From positions 1 to 64,000 of the forward strand of contig MPMG01000011.1 of assembly GCA_002238485.1 (NCBI GenBank): a stretch of DNA of 64,000 bases, read 5' to 3'. The number at the start of each line of letters is the position of its first letter. Positions within the stretch are counted from its first letter, which is position 1. The stretch is from Chloroflexi bacterium bin20 (GTDB lineage Bacteria; Chloroflexota; Anaerolineae; Aggregatilineales; Phototrophicaceae). This document shows, one piece after another, positions 59,516 through 64,000 of this stretch. Below the pieces are notes generated by a model that was not told the DNA's origin, ran no database searches, and worked only from the letters and a program-made list of their open reading frames with translations. Both the position numbers and the translations under genes were made by a program.

Positions 59516-60643
59516 ATGTCCTGGTCGACCGCGCATCGTTGGCTCTCACTCCTTTCGCGCCCCTTGCGCCGTCTTGTGTTTGCCTATGCGCTGCTGCTGA
59601 CGCTGTTTGCGCTGCTGCGTCTGCTGCGCCTGGACGGCATCCCGCTGCTCGATCTGGCAAACACCTTCGCCCCCTACCTGTTTATGCCGCTGGTCGTCAC
59701 CTTTCCGCTGCCGATCCTGGTTGCGCGCGCCACATCCGAGCCAAGCGAACGCGCTCGCAAACGCCTGTCCAGCCCGCGCAAATTCTCCCCGTCCGCCGAC
59801 TCGAGCCATTCGCAGCGCTGGACTGTGCTGCTGCAGCTGGCGCTGATCGCCATAGGGCTGTACTGGTTTGCGATGCCCGCGCTGTATACGCCGGTCGCGC
59901 CACCCAAGGGCGACACCTTCACCGCGGTCACTTTTAATGTGCAAGGCAGCAATCACGAGTTGGGGCGGGCGATGGATTGGTTGCTGGAGCAAGCGCCCGA
60001 CATCATCGTGCTGCAAGAGACCGCCGAAGGCTACGACAGCCGCCTGGCGCCACTCTATGAGGCCTATGCTCACGAAGACCATATTGAAGGCAGCGTGCGC
60101 ATCTTTTCGCGTTATGTCATTTTGCAGCGCGAGGTCATCTCGATTGAAGATGAGCCCGGACGCCTGGCTTTGCGCCTGCTGCTGGATCAAGACGGGCGCG
60201 AACTGGCTGTGTATGCAGTGCATCTGACCTTGCCGCTGCGGCCGCAGGAAAATCAAGCTGCCGATGAAGATATCGGTCCCGAGGCGCTGCTGCGTTATGA
60301 CGAAGCGCGGCGCAATGCCCAAATCCGCCGTCTGCTGACATTGCTGACAGAAGAAAGCGCAGCAACGATCGTGGCTGGCGACTTCAACATGAGCGATACC
60401 TCGCTTATCTACGGTGAGCTGGCTGGGCAGCTGGGCGATGCCTGGCGGGGGGCGGGCGCCGGCGCCGGACGCACCTGGCCCCTGGCCGAAGCGATCGGTT
60501 TGCCGCGCATCATCCGTCCGCTGCTGCGGATCGACTACATCTGGCACAGCGAGTCGCTGCGCCCGACTTTTGCTGCTGTTGGCGCGCCCATCGGCTCGGA
60601 TCATTTGCCGCTTGCTGCCGAGTTTGAGTGGACGGACGGTTGA
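59516..60643 (+). CDS. Membrane-anchored endonuclease/exonuclease/phosphatase family protein
   Basis: 375 residues. Three N-terminal membrane helices are followed by an EEP domain: AVTFNVQGSN (Asn metal ligand), DIIVLQETAEGY (Glu), LAVYAVHLTLPL, IVAGDFNMSD (D-x-N) and the terminal GSDHLPL (D-H). All catalytic positions are present. Such membrane EEP proteins are often annotated as endonucleases but may be phosphodiesterases acting on lipids or other phosphoesters outside the membrane. The start at 59516 falls 18 bases after the previous stop. Confidence 0.82.
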   Translation: MSWSTAHRWLSLLSRPLRRLVFAYALLLTLFALLRLLRLDGIPLLDLANTFAPYLFMPLVVTFPLPILVARATSEPSERARKRLSSPRKFSPSADSSHSQRWTVLLQLALIAIGLYWFAMPALYTPVAPPKGDTFTAVTFNVQGSNHELGRAMDWLLEQAPDIIVLQETAEGYDSRLAPLYEAYAHEDHIEGSVRIFSRYVILQREVISIEDEPGRLALRLLLDQDGRELAVYAVHLTLPLRPQENQAADEDIGPEALLRYDEARRNAQIRRLLTLLTEESAATIVAGDFNMSDTSLIYGELAGQLGDAWRGAGAGAGRTWPLAEAIGLPRIIRPLLRIDYIWHSESLRPTFAAVGAPIGSDHLPLAAEFEWTDG

Positions 60644-60683
60644 GTCGCGCTTGCCGCATCACGCAGCAAAGACGAAATCGGCG

Positions 60684-60697
60684 TATACTGCGAAGTA
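60684..60697 (+). promoter_or_regulatory. -10 element TATACT, apparently leaderless
   Basis: GCGTATACTGCGAAGT ends at the ATG of the WecA-like gene. Seven bases between -10 and ATG imply a leaderless transcript, as at 14807. Confidence 0.45.
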
Positions 60698-61713
60698 TGG
60701 ACGCCAACTTGCAGTTCATCCCCATCATGATTGTGGGTTTCGGCGCATCGCTGTGCCTGACGCCACTGACACGCCAGATCGCCATGCGCCTGGGTGTTAC
60801 CGCCGCGCCCAACAAACGCAATATTCACGCCAGCCATGTGCCCTTGATGGGAGGGGCGGCCATCTACATCGGCTTTGTGCTGTCGGTGCTGCTTTTCAGT
60901 CCCCCCGCCTATCTGGTGGAGTTGGGCGCGATCGTGGCCGGCGCGACTCTGCTGGCGCTGATCGGCTACCTGGACGACCGAAAACACCTCAGTCCGCGCC
61001 TGCGCTTGCTGGTGATGACGGTATCGGCGCTGATGGTTGCGGCTGCGGGCGTGCAGATCCGCTTGTTCAGCATCCCGCTCATTGACCTGCCGCTGACGGT
61101 GTTCTGGATCGTGGCGCTGATCAACGCCGTCAACTGGATCGACAATATGGACGGGCTGGCAGCGGGCACAGCCGCCATCACAGCCGGGTTCTTTTTGCTG
61201 TTGGCGCTTTCGCAGGGGCAGGTGCTGGTGAGCATGCTGGCAGCGGCGATCTTTGGCAGCGCGGTCGGCTTTTTGACATACAACTTCAATCCGTCCAGCA
61301 CTTTCATGGGCGATATGGGCGCGTATACATTGGGCTTTGTGCTGGCGATATTGGCGATCAAGCTCAAGTTTTCCGCGCAGCCGCTGAATGTAACCTGGAT
61401 GGTGCCGGTGTTTGTGCTGGCGCTGCCTATCCTGGATATCAACCTGGCTGTGTTGACGCGCCTGCTCGAACGCCGTCCGCTGATGCTGGCCAGCAAAGAC
61501 CATGTATCGCACCGTTTCCTCTGCCTGGGCATGTCACAGCGACAGACCCTGGCGCTTCTGTATCTTGCGTCGGCGGTCTATGGCGCGCTGGCGCTGGTCA
61601 TCAGCCAGGTTGCCCCGGACGATGCGCTGGCGCTGGGCGGCTTGGGATTGTTGGGCATGGGCGCGAGCTTTTGCCTCTTGGTCCTGATGCGAGCGCGGCG
61701 ACAAAAAGCATAG
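60697..61713 (+). CDS. Polyprenyl-phosphate N-acetylhexosamine-1-phosphate transferase (WecA/TagO-like)
   Basis: About 338 residues from the ATG at 60697. About ten membrane segments and the PNPT-family motifs: PNKRNIHASHVPLMGGAAIY, LIGYLDDRKHLSPRLRL (D-D), NAVNWIDNMDGLAAG, MGDMGAYTLGF and HVSHRFLCLG (His loop). WecA/TagO/TarO/MraY enzymes transfer a sugar phosphate from UDP-sugar to undecaprenyl phosphate. The motif set favours the WecA/TagO group over MraY. It would start a polysaccharide or teichoic-acid-type polymer and fits the other envelope genes. Confidence 0.9.
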   Translation: MDANLQFIPIMIVGFGASLCLTPLTRQIAMRLGVTAAPNKRNIHASHVPLMGGAAIYIGFVLSVLLFSPPAYLVELGAIVAGATLLALIGYLDDRKHLSPRLRLLVMTVSALMVAAAGVQIRLFSIPLIDLPLTVFWIVALINAVNWIDNMDGLAAGTAAITAGFFLLLALSQGQVLVSMLAAAIFGSAVGFLTYNFNPSSTFMGDMGAYTLGFVLAILAIKLKFSAQPLNVTWMVPVFVLALPILDINLAVLTRLLERRPLMLASKDHVSHRFLCLGMSQRQTLALLYLASAVYGALALVISQVAPDDALALGGLGLLGMGASFCLLVLMRARRQKA

Positions 61714-61801
61714 TCGGGCAGCTGGGCAGCTGCGCGCGACCCTACTGGTTTGGCGCGGCATCTGGCATAATGCAGCCAAGCCCAGCCAGCCAGAGTTCTT
61801 T

Positions 61802-62944
61802 ATGACCCGAATCGCTGTATTGCCCAATACGCTTGTCGATTATAACGCCGAGGCTTGGCGGCTGATCCAGCTCAATAATCGCGCTGAACCAAAGCTGCTG
61901 CTGGAAGCCAAGAGCGGCTTGTCCCTTCGCTTTAGTGGCGCATTCGCTGTCAGCCGCGATCTGCCCGAAACAGGCGAGGTTCTGGTCAACGATTTGGGGC
62001 AGGTGCTGCTGGGCTGGTCGCGGCAATCGACTTCGTGGCAGCTGGGCATCACGCTGTCCGAAGAAATCTCTCTGGCGCGCAACAGCCGCTGGTTCGAGAT
62101 CCTGCGCTTCACCGATGAAGATCCTGATCTGCATGAAGCCAAAGCCCGGCAACTGGGCGAAGCTTTGGCAGCGACGCTGGGCATCCCTTTCATCACCCGA
62201 GACGAGATCATTGAGCAAGAACCAGCGCCTCAACCCGTCCCGCTGGCTGAACTGCCGCTGGACCTCGGCATGTGGCAGATGGAACGCACAGAAGCCCAAA
62301 GCGAGCTGCAGCTGCGGCGACAATCACGCTGGAAATCGGCGCGGCGGCGTCAGATTGCCTGGTACGCGCTGTGGATGATCATCTATATCTGGGTCGCGCT
62401 GGCGACTCTGGGCAGCGATCTGGGCTTGCCCAATGCCGGCACGCTCATCCCCAATCCCGATTGGCTGCCCTATCTGGCGCTGGTGGTGGCGGCGCTGCTG
62501 CTGCTGCAGATCTTGCGCCAATTGTGGGTTGGCCTGCGCGCGACCAATACCATCGTCTTCAATCCGTACAGCAAGTCTATTCGTGGCCTTCATGGCAACT
62601 CGCAACGTTGGCAGATCAGCGCTGGCGGCGTGCAATCGGTGTATGTAAGCGAGATCGTCAAGCCGGCTGGACGGGGGCGCTTGCCTTTCACCGGCAGCGC
62701 GCACAGCACCTATTACCATGGCGAGATCAACTTGCATCTGCTGGATGGCAGCTATGTCCCTGTGCTGCTCGATCAAGTGAAGCGGACATACTCCCTGCTG
62801 CCGGGCGCGGCGGAACCAGATCGCGAAGACGGCGTCTGGGCACTGGAAGCCAGCGAAGCCAACACGGCGCTGCAAATGGCGGCGCTGCACATCTCGCAGA
62901 CGCTGGGCGAGCTGCCTGTGTGGTACGACCGGCGGCACAAATAA
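61802..62944 (+). CDS. Unknown membrane protein with two central transmembrane segments
   Basis: 380 residues. A cytosolic N-terminal half of about 180 residues (IRFSGAFAV-type beta-rich region) is followed by two hydrophobic helices (AWYALWMIIYIWVALATLG; LPYLALVVAALLLLQILRQLWVGL) and a beta-rich C-terminal half (TIVFNPYSKSIRGL, INLHLLDGSYVPVLLDQVK) that recalls PH-like modules seen after paired helices. No family identified. A CATAAT -10-like box lies about 30 bases upstream. Confidence 0.65.
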   Translation: MTRIAVLPNTLVDYNAEAWRLIQLNNRAEPKLLLEAKSGLSLRFSGAFAVSRDLPETGEVLVNDLGQVLLGWSRQSTSWQLGITLSEEISLARNSRWFEILRFTDEDPDLHEAKARQLGEALAATLGIPFITRDEIIEQEPAPQPVPLAELPLDLGMWQMERTEAQSELQLRRQSRWKSARRRQIAWYALWMIIYIWVALATLGSDLGLPNAGTLIPNPDWLPYLALVVAALLLLQILRQLWVGLRATNTIVFNPYSKSIRGLHGNSQRWQISAGGVQSVYVSEIVKPAGRGRLPFTGSAHSTYYHGEINLHLLDGSYVPVLLDQVKRTYSLLPGAAEPDREDGVWALEASEANTALQMAALHISQTLGELPVWYDRRHK

Positions 62945-62976
62945 ACAACTGGACAAGCGTCGGCAGCGAGGCAGCG

Positions 62977-64000
62977 ATGAAAAACACAGTGATAGTCGAT
63001 CCGCATTTTCGGCGCATGGACGAGATCTTTTCGCCGGCGGACAAGCAGCGCTTGGTTGACCTGGTCGATGTCGTTTGGGGGCATGACGAGCCCATGCCGC
63101 AGGCCGACTTTCTGCGCGCCCTGCCAACTGCAGAAGCCCTGATCTGCTCGGGCTGGACTTATGGCGATGTGCTGGCGAAGGCCCCAAAATTGCGGGCGAT
63201 CATGGATGTTTCTGGCGGCTTCCCTCGCAGTCTCGATTACGATGCCTGCTACAAAAGGCGCATCCGTGTGTTGAGCGCAGCGCCGGCTTTCGCGCGGCAA
63301 GTAGCTGAGTTCTCGCTGGGCTTGGCGATCGCTTCTGCCCGCGAAATCGCCTATGGCGATCGCCTGATGCGGCGCGGCCAAGAAAAATACTTGTGGCATG
63401 GCAATGTCGGCGCCTTTATGCTCTACGACAAGCCGGTGGGCATCATCGGTTATGGCAGTCTGGCGCGCGCATTGCATCCGCTTTTGCAGCCTTTTAATGT
63501 GACGATTTCGGCTTTTGACCCCTGGCTGAGCGATGGCTACCTGCGTCGGCAAGGCGTCACGCCAATGCCGCTGGAAGAATTGCTGACGAGCTCGCGTTTC
63601 ATCTTCGTCATGGCTGTGCCCTCGGCGGAAAACCGAGCGATGATCTCGCGCGAGTTGCTGGAGTTGATCCCGCGCAACGCCGTCTTTGTGCTGGCCAGCC
63701 GCGCTCATGTGGTCGATTTTGACGCGCTAACCGAACTGGCGCTGGCAGGCAAGTTCAAGGTGGCCACCGATGTCTTCCCGATCGAGCCGCTGCCAGCCGA
63801 CCATGCAATCCGCCGGGCAGAAGGCGCGCTGCTGTCTGCGCATCGAGCCGGTTCTGTTGACGAAGCGATGACCGAACTGGGCGAGATGGTGGTCGATGAC
63901 CTGGAGGCGGTGGTGCGCGGTCTGCCGCCGCGGCGCTTGCAAATGGCCGAGCCGGAGTTGAGCATGCGCTATGCCAGCAACCGCGCGAAGTCGGGTGAAT
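62977..64000 (+). CDS. D-2-hydroxyacid dehydrogenase, NAD-binding (cut by window end)
   Basis: Absent from the ORF track because no stop occurs before base 64000. From the ATG at 62977 (GAGG upstream) 341 codons are open: MKNTVIVDPHFRRMDEIFSP... with the catalytic-domain opening, AEFSLGLAIASAREIAYG, the NAD-binding GIIGYGSLARAL near residue 150, then SRAHVVDFDAL (active-site Arg), DVFPIEPLP (Glu) and LLSAHRAGS (His). This is the full catalytic triad of D-isomer 2-hydroxyacid dehydrogenases (phosphoglycerate, glyoxylate, formate dehydrogenase relatives). The substrate is unknown. Confidence 0.85.
   Translation, partial: MKNTVIVDPHFRRMDEIFSPADKQRLVDLVDVVWGHDEPMPQADFLRALPTAEALICSGWTYGDVLAKAPKLRAIMDVSGGFPRSLDYDACYKRRIRVLSAAPAFARQVAEFSLGLAIASAREIAYGDRLMRRGQEKYLWHGNVGAFMLYDKPVGIIGYGSLARALHPLLQPFNVTISAFDPWLSDGYLRRQGVTPMPLEELLTSSRFIFVMAVPSAENRAMISRELLELIPRNAVFVLASRAHVVDFDALTELALAGKFKVATDVFPIEPLPADHAIRRAEGALLSAHRAGSVDEAMTELGEMVVDDLEAVVRGLPPRRLQMAEPELSMRYASNRAKSGE

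Noticed and set aside
1-64000. tRNA, rRNA or riboswitch
   Set aside because: No stretch with a recognisable TTCRANNC T-arm in a cloverleaf context, no rRNA-like sequence and no known riboswitch core was seen by eye; a covariance-model search would be decisive.

Overview
The window reads like a chromosomal segment of a GC-rich, free-living bacterium of the phylum Chloroflexota (Anaerolineae-like). This is inferred from gene content only: choice-of-anchor-Q/beta-helix exoproteins ending in SH3 domains, F420-type enzymes, sugar ABC systems without their own ATPase, and dense families of short GC-rich repeats. No rRNA, tRNA, CRISPR array, plasmid or phage gene was recognised.

Layout. 1-9 kb: two paralogous secreted beta-helix proteins bracket a roadblock protein, a GNAT enzyme, an F420-type reductase, a CoxE-like VWA protein and a repeat-rich accessory zone. 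That zone (5.1-9.05 kb) holds an orphan HicB, an intact DUF559 endonuclease gene, two internally deleted derivatives and a 5' remnant of the same gene, all bounded by C6/G6 hairpin repeats. 9-24 kb: ABC-2 permease, RecO, RraA-like protein, glycosyltransferases, metallophosphoesterase, TrhO, polyprenyl-phosphate sugar transferase, a lipobox-bearing class B PBP, an O-antigen-type export ABC operon and an acyltransferase, mostly envelope and polysaccharide work. 24-31 kb: a GH2 glycosidase with a sugar ABC importer, then a flavin monooxygenase. 31-42 kb: two tandem ABC ATPases, a CRTAC1-type VCBS protein, PfkB kinase, MFS carrier, MBL protein, LLM oxidoreductase, sulfatase and M20 peptidase. 41.7-46 kb: a small secreted protein with a clear intrinsic terminator, a cupin, MoeA, and a decayed branched-chain amino acid permease pair. 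45.9-50.7 kb: class III aminotransferase with a NitT/TauT-type ABC importer. 50.7-53.8 kb: a lone DrmD-like helicase. 53.8-64 kb: RarA, DinB, a MocA/molybdopterin-binding/XdhC operon, small proteins, an EEP-family enzyme, a WecA-like transferase, an unknown membrane protein and a 2-hydroxyacid dehydrogenase cut by the window end.

Most notable is the DUF559 plus hairpin-repeat element at about 5.1-9.05 kb. It has one intact copy, two copies sharing one internal deletion, and one 5' fragment, each next to hairpin repeats that also occur singly at gene 3' ends across the window. This arrangement resembles an autonomous/non-autonomous mobile repeat system built around a Vsr-like nuclease instead of a transposase. 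That interpretation is inference; the copies and junctions are visible directly.
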